Position numbers and translations under genes: made by a program. Below the pieces are notes generated by a model that searched no databases, was not told the origin of the DNA, and saw only the letters and a list, made by a program, of their open reading frames with translations. This document shows positions 39,412-50,162 of a DNA stretch of 64,000 bases, one piece after another. Source of the DNA: Burkholderia sp. TSV86 (GTDB lineage: Bacteria > Pseudomonadota > Gammaproteobacteria > Burkholderiales > Burkholderiaceae); the NCBI RefSeq assembly GCF_001522865.1, contig NZ_LOWB01000085.1, forward strand, positions 1-64,000, written 5' to 3'. Position 1 is the stretch's first letter; each line of letters begins with the position of its first letter.

Positions 39412-40992
39412 TCATTCTCCCGATTCCGGCCTGCCGCCGCGACGGCGGTGCAAGCCTAGCGGATTCGCTTCGCGCAATGCCGGCGGCAGCAGCACGTCCG
39501 GCAGATCCTGGTAACACACCGGGCGCAAAAAGCGCTCGATCGCAGCCGTGCCGACCGACGTGCTGCGCCCATCGGACGTCGCCGGATAAGGGCCGCCGTG
39601 GACCATCGCGTCGCACACCTCGACGCCGGTCGGAAATCCGTTCGCGAGCACCCGGCCGGCCTTGCGCTCGGCAAGCGGCAACAACACGCGCGCAAGTTCG
39701 GTGTCGCTTTCGTCCAGATGCAGCGTGATCGTCAGCTGCCCCTCCAGCCCGCGCAGCGCCGCGTGCAGCTCGTCGGCGCTGACGCATTCGACGAGCAGGC
39801 TGCTCGGCCCGAACACCTCGTCACCGAGCGTGCGATCGGCAAGCAAATCGCGCGCGCCGACGCGCATCAGCACCGCCTGCGCGCGCCCCGGCGACGCGCC
39901 GCCGCGCGCGAGCGTCGTCACGGCCGGATGCCGCGCGAGGCGCTCGACGCCGCGCTCATACGCGCGCAGGATACCGGGGCTCAGCATCACGCCGGCCGGC
40001 ACTTCGCCGATTGCCTGCGCGGCGGCACGGGCGAACCGCTCGAACCCGTCGCTCGCGATGCCGAGCATCAAACCAGGATTCGTGCAGAATTGCCCGCAGC
40101 CGAGCGTCGCCGATGTGACGAACTCGCGCGCGAGCGTCTCGGCGCGCGCGGCAAGCGCGCCGGGCAGCAGCAGATTCGGATTCACGCTGCTCATCTCGGC
40201 GTAGACGGGAATCGGTTCGGCGCGCGCCGCCGCAAGCTCGACCAGCGCGAGGCCGCCCGAGCGCGAGCCGGTAAAGCCGACCGCGCGAATCGCCGGATGC
40301 CGGACGAGCGCGCGCCCCACGTCGTGGCCGGCGTCGTGCAGCAGCGCGAACACGCCGGGCGGCAGGCCAGCGGCCGCGGCCGCCTGCTGAATCGCGCGTC
40401 CGACCAGCTCGGAGGTGCCGGGATGCGCCGGATGCGCCTTGACGATCACCGGGCAGCCCGCCGCCAGCGCGGACGCCGTATCGCCGCCCGCCACCGAGAA
40501 CGCGAGCGGAAAATTGCTTGCGCCGAACACGGCCACCGGCCCGACGCCGATCCGCCAAAAGCGCAGATCGGCGCGCGGCGGCTGGCGCTCGGGCAGCGCG
40601 GGTTCGATTCGCGGGTCGAGCGCATTGCCGCTGCGCACGAGCGCGGCGAACATCCGCAATTGATTCGCGGTGCGTGCGCGCTCGCCTTCAAGACGCGCGC
40701 GCGGCAAGCCGGTCTCGGCCATCGCGCGCTCGATCAGCGCGCCGCCGAGCGCTTCGATGCGCGCGGCGCAGTCTTCGAGAAAGCGCGCACGCGTCTCGGC
40801 GGGCTGCGCGCGGTACGGATCGAACGCCGCGTCGGCGAGCTGGCACGCGTCGTCGACGTCGCGCGGCTGCGCGCCATGAAAGGCCGGCTGCGCGATCGGC
40901 TGGCCCGTCGCTGCATCGAGCGCGTGGAACAGCTCGCCTTCGCCGCGCCGCGCGACGCCCGCGATCAGTAAATCTCCGCTCGGTTGCATCAT
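39412..40992 (-). CDS. 2-oxoglutarate semialdehyde (2,5-dioxovalerate) dehydrogenase
   Basis: 526 residues from the ATG at 40992, with GGAG seven bases upstream. Aldehyde-dehydrogenase residues are clear: Glu in [18 protein letters not shown] and Cys in [14 protein letters not shown], with cofactor loop GFTGSRSGG. The length and the [27 protein letters not shown] stretch match the type III KGSADH of sugar-acid pathways. It oxidises 2-oxoglutarate semialdehyde to 2-oxoglutarate, the last step of the L-arabinose route. Downstream of L-arabonate dehydratase by 35 bp. Confidence 0.9.
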   Translation of the reverse strand: MMQPSGDLLIAGVARRGEGELFHALDAATGQPIAQPAFHGAQPRDVDDACQLADAAFDPYRAQPAETRARFLEDCAARIEALGGALIERAMAETGLPRARLEGERARTANQLRMFAALVRSGNALDPRIEPALPERQPPRADLRFWRIGVGPVAVFGASNFPLAFSVAGGDTASALAAGCPVIVKAHPAHPGTSELVGRAIQQAAAAAGLPPGVFALLHDAGHDVGRALVRHPAIRAVGFTGSRSGGLALVELAAARAEPIPVYAEMSSVNPNLLLPGALAARAETLAREFVTSATLGCGQFCTNPGLMLGIASDGFERFARAAAQAIGEVPAGVMLSPGILRAYERGVERLARHPAVTTLARGGASPGRAQAVLMRVGARDLLADRTLGDEVFGPSSLLVECVSADELHAALRGLEGQLTITLHLDESDTELARVLLPLAERKAGRVLANGFPTGVEVCDAMVHGGPYPATSDGRSTSVGTAAIERFLRPVCYQDLPDVLLPPALREANPLGLHRRRGGRPESGE

Positions 40993-41027
40993 GATGTTTC
41001 TCCGTGCTGGCGCGCTTGCCGCGCGCT

Positions 41028-42776
41028 TCAATGCGAGTGACGCGGCACGGCGGCGCCGCGCATGCCGACGAGGAAATCGAGATCGCAGCCTTCGTCGGCC
41101 TGCAACACGTGGTCGACATAAAGACGCGCATAGCCGCCGTCGCCCACGCCGTTGTGCTGCGCCACGGCCTGCGGGACGGCCTCGGCCAGACGCCGGCGCA
41201 GTTCGTCTTCGCTGACATCGAGATGCAGCCTGCCGGCCTCGCAATCGAGTTCGATCCAGTCGCCGTTGCGCACCGCGGCGAGCGGGCCGCCCGCCGCGGC
41301 CTCCGGCGCGACGTGCAGTACCACCGTGCCGTATGCGGTGCCGCTCATCCGCGCATCCGAGATCCGCACCATGTCCTTCACGCCCTGACGCAGCAGCTTC
41401 GGCGGCAGGCCCATGTTGCCGACCTCGGCCATCCCCGGATAGCCGCGCGGCCCACAGTTCTTCATCACGAGCACGGAGTTCGCGTCGACGTCGAGCGATT
41501 CGTCGGCGATCGTCGCCTTGTAGTGATCGAAGTTCTCGAACACCACGGCGCGGCCGCGATGCTTGAGCAGCGCGGGCGTGGCCGCCGACGGCTTGAGCAC
41601 CGCGCCGCGCGGCGCGAGATTGCCGCGCAGGATGCAGATGCCGCCGTCGCGCACCAGCGGCCGTTCGAGCGGGCGGATCACCTCGTCGTTGTGGATCGGC
41701 GCATCGCGCACGTTGTCCCACAGCGTCTTGCCGTTCACGGTGAGCGCATCCGGATGCGCAAGCAGCCCGCCTTCGCCGAGGCGGCGCAGCACCGCGGGCA
41801 GCCCGCCAGCGTAATAGAACTCCTCCATCAGGAAACGGCCCGACGGCATCAGATCGACGAGCGTCGGCGTATTGCGGCCGATGCGCACCCAATCTTCGAG
41901 CGCGAGCGGCACGCCGATGCGCCCGGCGATCGCCTTCAGGTGGATCACCGCGTTGGTCGAGCCGCCGATCGCCGCATTGACACGGATCGCGTTCTCGAAC
42001 GCGTCGCGCGTCAGAACCTTCGACAGCTTCAGATCCTCGAGCGCCATCTGCACGATGCGGATGCCCGACATGTGCGCGAGCACGTAGCGGCGCGAATCGA
42101 CGGCCGGAATCGCCGCATTGTGCGGCAGCGTGACGCCGAGCGCCTCGGCCATGCAGGCCATCGTCGACGCGGTGCCCATCGTGTTGCAGGTGCCGGCCGA
42201 GCGCGACATGCCCGCCTCGGCCGACAAAAAACGGTGCAGATCGATCTCGCCCGCCTTCAGCGCTTCGTGCAGTTGCCACACGGCCGTGCCCGAGCCGATG
42301 TCCTTGCCGTCGAGCTTGCCGTTCAGCATCGGGCCGCCGGAGACGACGATCGCCGGTACGTCGCAACTCGCCGCGCCCATCAGCAGCGCGGGCGTGGTCT
42401 TGTCGCAGCCGCACAGCAGCACGACGGCGTCGATCGGATTGCCGCGGATCGCCTCCTCGACATCCATCGACGCGAGGTTGCGCGTGAGCATCGCCGACGG
42501 CCGCAGGTTCGACTCGCCGTTCGAGAACACCGGAAATTCGACCGGAAAACCGCCCGCCTCGTAAATGCCGCGCTTCACGTGCTCGGCGAGCTTGCGAAAG
42601 TGCGCGTTGCACGGCGTCAGCTCGGACCACGTGTTGCAGATGCCGATAACCGGCCGGCCGTCGAACTCGTGATCGGGAATGCCTTGATTCTTCATCCAGC
42701 TCCGGTACATGAAGCCATTTTTGTCCGTGGTGCCGAACCACTGTTGGGAGCGCAGCTTGGGTTTTGTCTCCGACAT
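41028..42776 (-). CDS. L-arabonate dehydratase (IlvD/Edd family)
   Basis: 582 residues. The Fe-S cluster cysteines of the IlvD/Edd family are seen in [27 protein letters not shown] and [19 protein letters not shown]. The N-terminus [50 protein letters not shown] resembles pentonate dehydratases rather than IlvD. It dehydrates L-arabonate to L-2-keto-3-deoxyarabonate. First gene of the 16-kb minus-strand block, divergent from the LysR regulator. Confidence 0.88.
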   Translation of the reverse strand: MSETKPKLRSQQWFGTTDKNGFMYRSWMKNQGIPDHEFDGRPVIGICNTWSELTPCNAHFRKLAEHVKRGIYEAGGFPVEFPVFSNGESNLRPSAMLTRNLASMDVEEAIRGNPIDAVVLLCGCDKTTPALLMGAASCDVPAIVVSGGPMLNGKLDGKDIGSGTAVWQLHEALKAGEIDLHRFLSAEAGMSRSAGTCNTMGTASTMACMAEALGVTLPHNAAIPAVDSRRYVLAHMSGIRIVQMALEDLKLSKVLTRDAFENAIRVNAAIGGSTNAVIHLKAIAGRIGVPLALEDWVRIGRNTPTLVDLMPSGRFLMEEFYYAGGLPAVLRRLGEGGLLAHPDALTVNGKTLWDNVRDAPIHNDEVIRPLERPLVRDGGICILRGNLAPRGAVLKPSAATPALLKHRGRAVVFENFDHYKATIADESLDVDANSVLVMKNCGPRGYPGMAEVGNMGLPPKLLRQGVKDMVRISDARMSGTAYGTVVLHVAPEAAAGGPLAAVRNGDWIELDCEAGRLHLDVSEDELRRRLAEAVPQAVAQHNGVGDGGYARLYVDHVLQADEGCDLDFLVGMRGAAVPRHSH

Positions 42777-42833
42777 CGTCTCGCCTGATTCATCTCAATA
42801 TTCGGCCCAGTCTAAGGACAAGTCTGATAACCT

Positions 42834-42850
42834 TCCAATGAAAAATTGGA
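42834..42850. promoter_or_regulatory. Candidate LysR-type operator
   Basis: TCCAATGAAAAATTGGA is a perfect dyad (6-bp arms TCCAAT/ATTGGA, 5-bp AT-rich centre), containing the T-N11-A core expected of LysR-family sites. It lies in the 140-bp divergent region between L-arabonate dehydratase and the LysR gene. A half-site ATTGG recurs at 42873-42877. Binding by the adjacent regulator is inferred. Confidence 0.6.
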
Positions 42851-42916
42851 CGCAATCGATATCGCTATCGGCATTGGTATAAACACTTAGCCTGCGCGTT
42901 CGGCGCGCATCGAATC

Positions 42917-43912
42917 ATGTTGGATACGAGCCCCTGGTATGTGCGCACCCGTCTGAAAACGCGGCAATTGCTGCTCGTCGTCGCGCTTGCCGAGGAAGGC
43001 AACATCCATCGCGCGGCGGCGGCGCTCAACATCACGCAGCCCGCCGCGTCGAAGCTGCTGCGCGAGCTGGAGGACACGCTAGGCGCGGTGCTGTTCGAGC
43101 GGCTGCCGCGCGGCATGCGGCCCACGCTGTATGGCGACGCGCTGATCCGCCACGCGCGCGCGGTGCTCGGCAGCCTGGATCAGGCGCAGGAAGAATTGAG
43201 CGCGCTCAAGGCGGGGCGCCTCGGCCATGTGGCGGTGGGCGCGATCACGTCGCCCGGCGTGCGCGTGCTGCCCGCGGCGGTCGCGGCGGTCAAGCACACA
43301 CACGCGAACCTGCGCGTCGCCGTGGAGATCGACGCGAGCAACGCGCTGCTGGAGCGGCTCGGACAGGACAAGCTCGATATCGTGATCGCCCGGCTGTCCG
43401 CCGAGCACGACAAGGTGCAGTTGCGCTACGAACCGCTCGCGAGCGAGCCGGTGTGCGCGGCGGTGCGGCCCGGCCATCCGCTCGCGGGCGGCGCGCCGAT
43501 CCCGCTTGCCGATGCGCAGCGCGCGACATGGCTCGTGCCGCCCGTGGGCAGCGTGCTGCGGCACCGGTTCGAGCTGATGTTCCAGCGCGCGAGTCTCGCG
43601 CCGCCATCGAACCTGGTGGAGACGGCGGCGCTCCTTTTCATCACGCGCGTGCTCGAGCAAAGCGACATGATCGCGGTGCTCACCGACGATGTCGCGCGCT
43701 ACTACGCCGCGCACGGAATGATCGAGATCCTGCCGCTCGCGATGGACTGCCAGATGGACGACTTCGGCCTGATCACCCGCGCCGACCGGCTGCCGTCGCC
43801 CGCCGTGAGCCTGATGATCGATGCGCTGCGCGACGCGAGCCGCGCTAGTTACGGCCAGCCCCACGGCGGGGGGGCCTGGCCACAGCGCGCACGTTCCGGG
43901 CGGTTCGCGTAG
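42917..43912 (+). CDS. gbpR: LysR-family regulator, GbpR-like
   Basis: 331 residues. The N-terminal winged helix-turn-helix is clear (EEGNIHRAAAALNITQPAASKLLRELEDTLGAVLFERLPRGM, about residues 28-70), followed by a substrate-binding domain. The sequence resembles GbpR, the galactose/arabinose-responsive LysR protein described in Azospirillum. A Gly/Arg-rich tail (GGGAWPQRARSGRFA) extends the C-terminus. Divergent from the L-arabinose genes, it most likely activates them in response to sugar. Confidence 0.8.
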   Translation: MLDTSPWYVRTRLKTRQLLLVVALAEEGNIHRAAAALNITQPAASKLLRELEDTLGAVLFERLPRGMRPTLYGDALIRHARAVLGSLDQAQEELSALKAGRLGHVAVGAITSPGVRVLPAAVAAVKHTHANLRVAVEIDASNALLERLGQDKLDIVIARLSAEHDKVQLRYEPLASEPVCAAVRPGHPLAGGAPIPLADAQRATWLVPPVGSVLRHRFELMFQRASLAPPSNLVETAALLFITRVLEQSDMIAVLTDDVARYYAAHGMIEILPLAMDCQMDDFGLITRADRLPSPAVSLMIDALRDASRASYGQPHGGGAWPQRARSGRFA

Positions 43913-43981
43913 GGCGCGTAGGCGCGGACACGGGTGAGTACGCGGGCCGGGCGATCGTTAGCTGAATTGCGAATGCGTGAG

Positions 43982-44190
43982 CCGTTCCCATCATCACCGG
44001 TGCCGCCTATCCAACCGCCGCGCCGATCGCCATTAATACCGCCGTTAGCCAGTTGCGGCCACCGCCGATATCGCCCATTCGACAACCGCTCCCGCCATCA
44101 CCGGCGCCGCGCATCCAACCGCCGCGCCGATCGCCGCTGACGCCGCCCTGTCAGCCGTTGCGGCCAAAGCCGGCGTCACCGCCCGCATCG
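43982..44190. repeat. Imperfect tandem duplication, period about 104 bp
   Basis: Unit A (43982-44085) and unit B (44086-about 44190) align along their length, for example CCGTTCCCATCATCACCGG against CCGCTCCCGCCATCACCGG, and share an exact 23-base core beginning ATCCAACCGCC. The units have diverged by scattered substitutions. They fill most of the 382-bp noncoding gap (43913-44294) between the LysR gene and xylH, in which I see no other feature. Confidence 0.8.
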
Positions 44191-44294
44191 CCGATTCAAC
44201 CGCCGCCCCGTCACGCCCGGCGCCGCCAATCCGACAACCGCGCCACGCCCCGACGGCACCGCTGCGCCGAACCGCCGCGCCCATGCCCCGCGCG

Positions 44295-45494
44295 TCACCG
44301 CCGGTTCGACCCCGACACCACGTCGATCCACACCGCGAGCACGAGCACGCCGCCTTTCACGATCATTTGCCAGTACGCATCGACATCGAGCATCGACATT
44401 CCGTTGTCGAGGCTGGCCATCACGAGCGCGCCAATCAGCGCGCCGTGGACGGTGCCCGAGCCGCCGCGCATCGACGTGCCGCCGATGAAGCACGCGGCGA
44501 TCGCGTCGAGCTCGCCCATCGTGCCCGCCGAAGGCGAGCCGGCCGCGAGCCGCGCGGTATTGACGAGACCGGCGAATCCGCACATCAGCCCCATCAGCGC
44601 GAAGATCGCGAGCTTCACGCGATCCGTGTTGACGCCCGACAGCCGCGTCGCCTCCAGATTCGAGCCGACCGCATAGATACGCCGGCCGAATACGGTCTGC
44701 GTCGCGATCCACGAGAATGCGCCGAGCAGCGCGAGCAGCAGCAGCACGGGCACGGGAATGCCGCCGTAGCGGTCCAGCATCGCGACGAACGCGAACAGCA
44801 CCACCCCCGCGCCGGCCACCTTCGCGGCATCCTGCCAGAGCGGCGCGAGCGCGAGATGATAGCGCCGCTGGTTGCCGCGCTGCCGGACCACGAGCGATAC
44901 GGCAAGCGCGAACAGCAGCACGGCGAGCGCGTCGCCCGCGGCACGCGGCAGATAACCCTGCCCGATGAACACGAACGGCTCCGACACCGGCGCGATCGTC
45001 GAGCCGCCCGTCACGCCGAGCAGGCAGCCGCGAAACGCGAGCATGCCGCCCAGCCCGACGATGAACGACGGCACGCGCCGATACGTCGACCACCAGCCGT
45101 TGAAAAGGCCGATCAGCACGCCGAGCGCGAGCACCGCCGGCACGGTCGCGGCGACCGGCCAGTGCCGGTTCGCATCGAGGATCGCCGCGACGCCGCCCAG
45201 CAGGCCGAGCAGCGAGCCGACCGACAGATCGATCTCGCCGGCGATGATGACGAACACCATCCCGCACGCGAGCATCCCGGTGATCGACATCTGCCGCAAC
45301 AGGTTCGACACGTTGCGCGGCGTGATGAACGCACCCTGCGTCAGCACCGAGAAGAACAGCCAGATCGCCGCGACGGCGAACAGCAGCGCGACGATCTTGT
45401 AGCGCGCGAACCATTGCCTGAAGCGCTGCGCGCCGGCCAGGCGGCCATCCGCGCGAGAGTGGCCGGCCGGCCGGGAAGTGATGTCGGGTGTCAT
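44295..45494 (-). CDS. xylH: D-xylose ABC transporter permease XylH
   Basis: 399 residues, about ten to twelve membrane helices. Contains [24 protein letters not shown], the conserved permease motif, and [42 protein letters not shown], typical of XylH. Its ATG overlaps the xylG stop (ATGA). Imports D-xylose together with XylF and XylG. Confidence 0.9.
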   Translation of the reverse strand: MTPDITSRPAGHSRADGRLAGAQRFRQWFARYKIVALLFAVAAIWLFFSVLTQGAFITPRNVSNLLRQMSITGMLACGMVFVIIAGEIDLSVGSLLGLLGGVAAILDANRHWPVAATVPAVLALGVLIGLFNGWWSTYRRVPSFIVGLGGMLAFRGCLLGVTGGSTIAPVSEPFVFIGQGYLPRAAGDALAVLLFALAVSLVVRQRGNQRRYHLALAPLWQDAAKVAGAGVVLFAFVAMLDRYGGIPVPVLLLLALLGAFSWIATQTVFGRRIYAVGSNLEATRLSGVNTDRVKLAIFALMGLMCGFAGLVNTARLAAGSPSAGTMGELDAIAACFIGGTSMRGGSGTVHGALIGALVMASLDNGMSMLDVDAYWQMIVKGGVLVLAVWIDVVSGSNRR

Positions 45495-47050
45495 GCTGCG
45501 CTCGCTGCGGTGGAGTTCGGGGCGGGCCGCGCGCGCTGCAGCGCGGCGCCGAGGAGATGTTCCTGCGTGAGGCCATCGTTGACGAAATCGCCGCGCAGCT
45601 CGCCTTCGCCCATCACGAGCACGCGATCGGCCAGCCCGAGCACTTCGGGCAGCTCCGACGACACGACGACGATCGCGACGCCGCGCTGCGCCAGCGCGAA
45701 CACGAGCTTGTAGATCTCGTACTTCGCGCCGACGTCGACGCCACGCGTCGGCTCGTCGAGAATCAGCACCTGCGGATCGGTCAACAGCATCTTCGTGAGC
45801 ACCGCCTTTTGCTGATTGCCGCCCGACAGGCTCGCGATCGGCAGCAACGGATGCGCGGCGCGCACCGACAGCCGCTGCATCTCGGTGCGGATCACGTCGA
45901 GTTCGGCGGCCGCGTCGATGCGCCCGCGCTTGGCGAAGCGCTGCAGCACCGACAGCGTGATGTTGTGGCCGACGCCAAGCTGCGGCACGATCCCGTGCCG
46001 CTTGCGGTCCTCAGGCACCATCGCGATGCCCGCGCGGATCGCATCCTCGGGCGAGCGGATCGCCAACGCGCGGCCGTTCATCCGCACGCTCGCCGTGCTC
46101 GCGCCCGGATACGCGCCGAACACCGCCTGCATCAGCTCGGTGCGCCCCGCGCCGACCAGCCCCGCGACGCCGAGAATCTCGCCGCGCCGCACCTGGAACG
46201 ACACGTCGTCGACGCGCTTGCGGCGCGGGTTCGTCACGTCCAAGCAGGTTACGTTGCGCACGTCGAGCACGACGTCGCCGATCTCGTGCGGCTCGCGCGC
46301 AAACAGATTGCGGATCTCGCGGCCAACCATCATCGCGATGATCTGCTGCGTCGTCAGTGCGCGCATCGGCTCGGTCGCGACGTGGCGGCCGTCGCGGATC
46401 ACGGTGACGGTGTCGCACACCGCCCGCACCTCGTCGAGCTTGTGCGAGATATACACGCACGCGACGCCGCGCCGCTTCAGGCCGCGCACGATATCGAGCA
46501 GGATGCGCGTTTCCGCGCCGGTGAGCGACGACGACGGCTCGTCGAGAATCAGAAGCATCGCGCGCTTGTTCAGCGCCTTCGCGATCTCGATCAACTGTTG
46601 ATGGCCGCCGCCGTAGTGCAACACCGGCTGCGCGACGTTGATCCCGTCGATGCGCAACTCGCGCAGCAATTCGTCCGCGCGCGCATACATCGCCGCGTAA
46701 TGCATCCGGCCGCCCGGCAGCGTGATCTCGTTGCCGAGAAAGATGTTCTCCGCAACCGACAGCTCGGGCACCAGCATCAGCTCCTGGTGAATGATCACGA
46801 TGCCCGCACGCTCGGTGTCGCGCACGCCGGAGGCGACGAGCGGCGCGCCTTCCCAGCGGATTTCGCCGCTCCAGGTGCCGTGCGGATACACCCCCGAGAG
46901 CACCTTCATCAGCGTCGACTTGCCGGCGCCGTTCTCGCCGCACAGCCCGACGCACTCGCCCGGATACACGCTCAGATCGATGCCGTCGAGCGCTTTCACG
47001 CCGGAGAAGTCCTTGACGATGCCGCGCATCGTCAGCAATGGTTCGGTCAT
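45491..47050 (-). CDS. xylG: D-xylose ABC transporter ATP-binding protein XylG
   Basis: 519 residues with two nucleotide-binding domains: Walker [10 protein letters not shown] and [13 protein letters not shown] in the first, [32 protein letters not shown] in the second. [17 protein letters not shown] and [16 protein letters not shown] are XylG-like. Located between xylF (312-bp gap) and xylH (4-bp overlap). Confidence 0.9.
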   Translation of the reverse strand: MTEPLLTMRGIVKDFSGVKALDGIDLSVYPGECVGLCGENGAGKSTLMKVLSGVYPHGTWSGEIRWEGAPLVASGVRDTERAGIVIIHQELMLVPELSVAENIFLGNEITLPGGRMHYAAMYARADELLRELRIDGINVAQPVLHYGGGHQQLIEIAKALNKRAMLLILDEPSSSLTGAETRILLDIVRGLKRRGVACVYISHKLDEVRAVCDTVTVIRDGRHVATEPMRALTTQQIIAMMVGREIRNLFAREPHEIGDVVLDVRNVTCLDVTNPRRKRVDDVSFQVRRGEILGVAGLVGAGRTELMQAVFGAYPGASTASVRMNGRALAIRSPEDAIRAGIAMVPEDRKRHGIVPQLGVGHNITLSVLQRFAKRGRIDAAAELDVIRTEMQRLSVRAAHPLLPIASLSGGNQQKAVLTKMLLTDPQVLILDEPTRGVDVGAKYEIYKLVFALAQRGVAIVVVSSELPEVLGLADRVLVMGEGELRGDFVNDGLTQEHLLGAALQRARPAPNSTAASAA

Positions 47051-47260
47051 AGGCTCGTGTCTCGCTGCACGCGCGCGGCGCGCCGCATCATGCCGGCGGC
47101 CGGCCGCGCGCTGCCGGTTGTCGCGTTGCTGCTCCAGTGCTTGGCTGCCCGAGCGGCGGTCAGCGTCGAATTGCGCCGGATGCGCGCCGGCCGTCGGCCA
47201 TACGCGGCGCGTTGCCGGTAGCGGCTCATGGCGGCCCGTGGGCCACTACCTGCGGCAGCC

Positions 47261-47310
47261 CGCGCCGGCGTCGACCGGTTCTTGCGATGGTCCGCGCCGG
47301 CGTCGACCGG
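47261..47310. repeat. Two direct repeats of an 18-base motif between xylF and xylG
   Basis: CGCGCCGGCGTCGACCGG occurs at 47261-47278 and again at 47293-47310 (period 32 bp) in the 312-bp xylF-xylG gap (47051-47362). The gap contains no gene. The GC-rich sequence may form RNA structure that reduces xylG expression relative to xylF, but no single clear hairpin stands out. Confidence 0.7.
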
Positions 47311-47362
47311 CTCATCGGCATTGGCCGGCCCGCCGCTTGCGCCGGCCCGCGCCCGCCATCCG

Positions 47363-48391
47363 TCACTGACTCGCCAATTGCGCCTGCGTGTAGAAGCCAT
47401 CCTTGACGACCAGATCGACATTGCGCTTGGTCAGCAGCGTCGGCTGCAACAGCACCGTGTCCACCTTCTTTTTCCCGTTGTCGTATTGCGCGTTGTACGC
47501 AGGCTTCGCGCCCTTCGCGAGATCCACCGCGAGCTTCGCGGCCTCGCCGGCGATCAACTTCAGCGGCTTGTAGACCGTCATCGTCTGCGTGCCCGTGATC
47601 ACGCGCTTGACCGCGGCGAGATCCGCATCCTGCCCCGACACCGGCACCTTGCCCGCGAGATGCTGCGCGGCAAGCGCCTGGATCGCGCCGCCCGCGGTGC
47701 CGTCGTTGGACGCGACGATCGCGTCGATCCGGTTGTTGTTCGCGGTCAACGCATCCTCGACGATGCGCAGCGCCGTCGAAGCACTCCACTCCGGCACCCA
47801 CTGCTGGCCGACGACCTTGATGTCGCCGCGCTCGATCGCCGGCTTGAGCACCTTCATCTGACCTTCGCGCAGCATCTTCGCGTTGTTGTCGGTCGGCGCG
47901 CCGCCGAGCAGGAAGTAGTTGCCCTTCGGCTTCACGTCGTAGACGCCCCGCGCCTGAAGTTCGCCGACCTTCTCATTGTCGAACGAGATATACGCGTCGA
48001 CGTCGGCATCGAGGATCAGCCGGTCGTATGACACGATCTTGATGCCCGCCTTCTTCGCATCGGCGACTACATTGCCGAGCGTCTTCGAGTTGAACGGGAC
48101 GATCACGATCACATCGACGCCGCGCGCGATCAGATTCTCGATCTGCGCGATCTGGCGCTCCTCGCTTGCGTCCGCCGACTGCACGGACACCTTCGCGCCG
48201 AGCTTCGTCGCGGCGGCAACGAAATAGTCCCGGTCGCGCGACCAGCGCTCGACGCGCAGATCATCGATGCAAAAGCCGATCTCCGGCTTGTCCTTGCTCG
48301 CGTGCGCGAGCGGCGCGGCAAGCGGCAGGCTGCCGAGCGCCGCGCTCCAGAGCAGCGCTTTCAATGCGGTACGACGCGTGACGGATTTCAT
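47363..48391 (-). CDS. xylF: D-xylose-binding periplasmic protein XylF
   Basis: 342 residues. The mature part contains KPEIGFCIDDLRVERWSRDRDYFVAAATKLGAKV and IENLIARGVDVIVIVPFNSKTLGNVVADAKKAGIKIVSYDRLI, hallmarks of XylF. The N-terminus MKSVTRRTALKALLWSAALG carries a twin-arginine before the hydrophobic stretch and ends APLAHA, so export may be by the Tat route. First transport gene downstream of xylA on the minus strand. Confidence 0.92.
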   Translation of the reverse strand: MKSVTRRTALKALLWSAALGSLPLAAPLAHASKDKPEIGFCIDDLRVERWSRDRDYFVAAATKLGAKVSVQSADASEERQIAQIENLIARGVDVIVIVPFNSKTLGNVVADAKKAGIKIVSYDRLILDADVDAYISFDNEKVGELQARGVYDVKPKGNYFLLGGAPTDNNAKMLREGQMKVLKPAIERGDIKVVGQQWVPEWSASTALRIVEDALTANNNRIDAIVASNDGTAGGAIQALAAQHLAGKVPVSGQDADLAAVKRVITGTQTMTVYKPLKLIAGEAAKLAVDLAKGAKPAYNAQYDNGKKKVDTVLLQPTLLTKRNVDLVVKDGFYTQAQLASQ

Positions 48392-48517
48392 GTCTCCACT
48401 CCTCTCTTTATTGGCTCTCTATTGGCGGTCCATCCACTGCCGATCAGCTGCCATCGACGCCCGGCGGGCCTCATCGCGCACCGCCCGCCGCCGCGCCGCG
48501 TGCAAACCCGCGCCGCG

Positions 48518-49840
48518 TCAGCGCAGCGCGTAAATTGCCTGGTTCACGATGTTCTCGAACCGCTCCTGCGCGCCGCTCGCATGCTGTGGATTCACGCCGC
48601 GCGCGAGCGCGTCGGCCGCGAGCGACGACAGAGAGTAGCCGCCCGCGAGGATCTTGCGTCCGAACTCGGTATCCCATCCGGCGTAGCGCGCGCGGCGCAA
48701 TGCGCCGAGCCGGTCGTTCTCGACGAGCACCGCCGCGCGCTCGAGCGCGAGCGCGAGCACGTCGATCGCGCCGATATGTCCGTAGAACAAATCTTCGAGA
48801 TCGACGCTCTGGCGCCGCACCTTCGCATCGAAGTTCATCCCGCCCGTCGTGAAGCCGCCGTGGCGCAGGATTTCGTAGAACGCGAGCGTCAGTTCCTCGA
48901 CGCTGTTCGGAAACTGATCGGTATCCCAGCCGTTTTGCGGATCGCCACGATTCGCGTCGATGCTGCCGAACACGCCGAGCGCAAACGCGTTCGCGATCTC
49001 GTGATGAAACGAATGGCCGGCGAGCGTCGCGTGATTGGCTTCGATGTTCACGCGGATCTCGTCCTGCAACCCATACTGCGTGAGAAAGCCGTGCACGGTC
49101 GCCACGTCGTAGTCGTACTGATGCTTGGTCGGCTCCTGCGGCTTCGGCTCGATCAGCAGCGCACCGGTGAAGCCGGTGCGATGCTTGTGCTCGACCACCA
49201 TCGACAGAAAACGCGCAAACTGCTCGCGCTCGCGCACGAGATCGGTGTTCAGCAGGGTTTCGTAGCCTTCGCGGCCGCCCCACAGCACGTAGTTTTCGCC
49301 GCCGAGCCGGCGCGTCGCGTCGAGCGCGTGGCACACCTGCGTGGCCGCCCACGCGAACACGTCGGGATTCGGGTTCGTCGCCGCGCCCGCCGCGTAGCGC
49401 GGATGCGAGAACAGATTCGCGGTGCCCCACAGCAGGCGCACGCCGCTTTGCTGCTGGCGCTCGCCGAGATAATCGGTCATCCGCGCGAAGTTCTCGACAT
49501 ACTCGTGCAGGCTCGCGCCTTCTGGCGCGACGTCGGTATCGTGAAACGTATAGAACGGCGCGCCCAGCTTCGTGAAGAATTCGAACGCCGCGTCGGCCTT
49601 CTGCCGCGCGCGCTCGAGCGGCTCGCCCGCCTGCTGCCACGGCCGCTGGAATGCGCCGTGACCGAACATGTCATGTCCTGGCCAGACGAATGTATGCCAA
49701 TAGCACACCGCAATGCGCAAATGCGCTTCGAGCGTCTTGCCAAGCACCTGCTTCGTGCGATCGTAGTGACGATACGCGAACGGATTATCCGACTGCGGGC
49801 CTTCGTAACGGATCGCGGGAATATGTTCGAAATACGGCAT
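48518..49840 (-). CDS. xylA: Xylose isomerase
   Basis: 440 residues from [20 protein letters not shown], the usual size of class II xylose isomerases. Active-site features are [12 protein letters not shown]-type catalytic His/Asp (here [12 protein letters not shown]), [28 protein letters not shown] (metal-binding Glu) and [17 protein letters not shown]. It converts D-xylose to D-xylulose. No xylulokinase gene follows. Divergent from xylR. Confidence 0.95.
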   Translation of the reverse strand: MPYFEHIPAIRYEGPQSDNPFAYRHYDRTKQVLGKTLEAHLRIAVCYWHTFVWPGHDMFGHGAFQRPWQQAGEPLERARQKADAAFEFFTKLGAPFYTFHDTDVAPEGASLHEYVENFARMTDYLGERQQQSGVRLLWGTANLFSHPRYAAGAATNPNPDVFAWAATQVCHALDATRRLGGENYVLWGGREGYETLLNTDLVREREQFARFLSMVVEHKHRTGFTGALLIEPKPQEPTKHQYDYDVATVHGFLTQYGLQDEIRVNIEANHATLAGHSFHHEIANAFALGVFGSIDANRGDPQNGWDTDQFPNSVEELTLAFYEILRHGGFTTGGMNFDAKVRRQSVDLEDLFYGHIGAIDVLALALERAAVLVENDRLGALRRARYAGWDTEFGRKILAGGYSLSSLAADALARGVNPQHASGAQERFENIVNQAIYALR

Positions 49841-50059
49841 GGCGTCTCCATCCAGTGTCTTGTTGCGGCGCAGCGGCGCGGCGCTGACGCCGTGCCCGCC
49901 GCGCGCCCGGCGGCCCGCGCTTGCCGCGCGGTGCGGCGGCGCATGCCGGTGGCATGACCGGTCAGGCGCCATACTGCTCGCGTCGCGCAGGCGCCGGCAA
50001 TTGCGAAATTGCGCAGCGCCCATAACGTTTCTTGCCAGTCGCACACACGGCGCACGCGA

Positions 50060-50090
50060 TCGAGCGAATCACGTCCTAAAATACGCTCGA
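50060..50090. promoter_or_regulatory. Inverted repeat over a putative -10 in the xylA/xylR divergent region
   Basis: TCGAGCG (50060-50066) and CGCTCGA (50084-50090) are perfect 7-bp arms separated by 17 bp; TAAAAT (50077-50082) in the spacer reads as a -10 towards xylR, and TATTTT as one towards xylA. A dimeric regulator such as XylR could bind here. The rest of the 322-bp divergent region (49841-50162) holds no gene. Confidence 0.4.
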
Positions 50091-50162
50091 CCCAACCACC
50101 GCGCGGCACGGCGCGCCAACCAGGAGACACCGGCACCGGCGCCGCCCGCGGCCGTCACCGAC

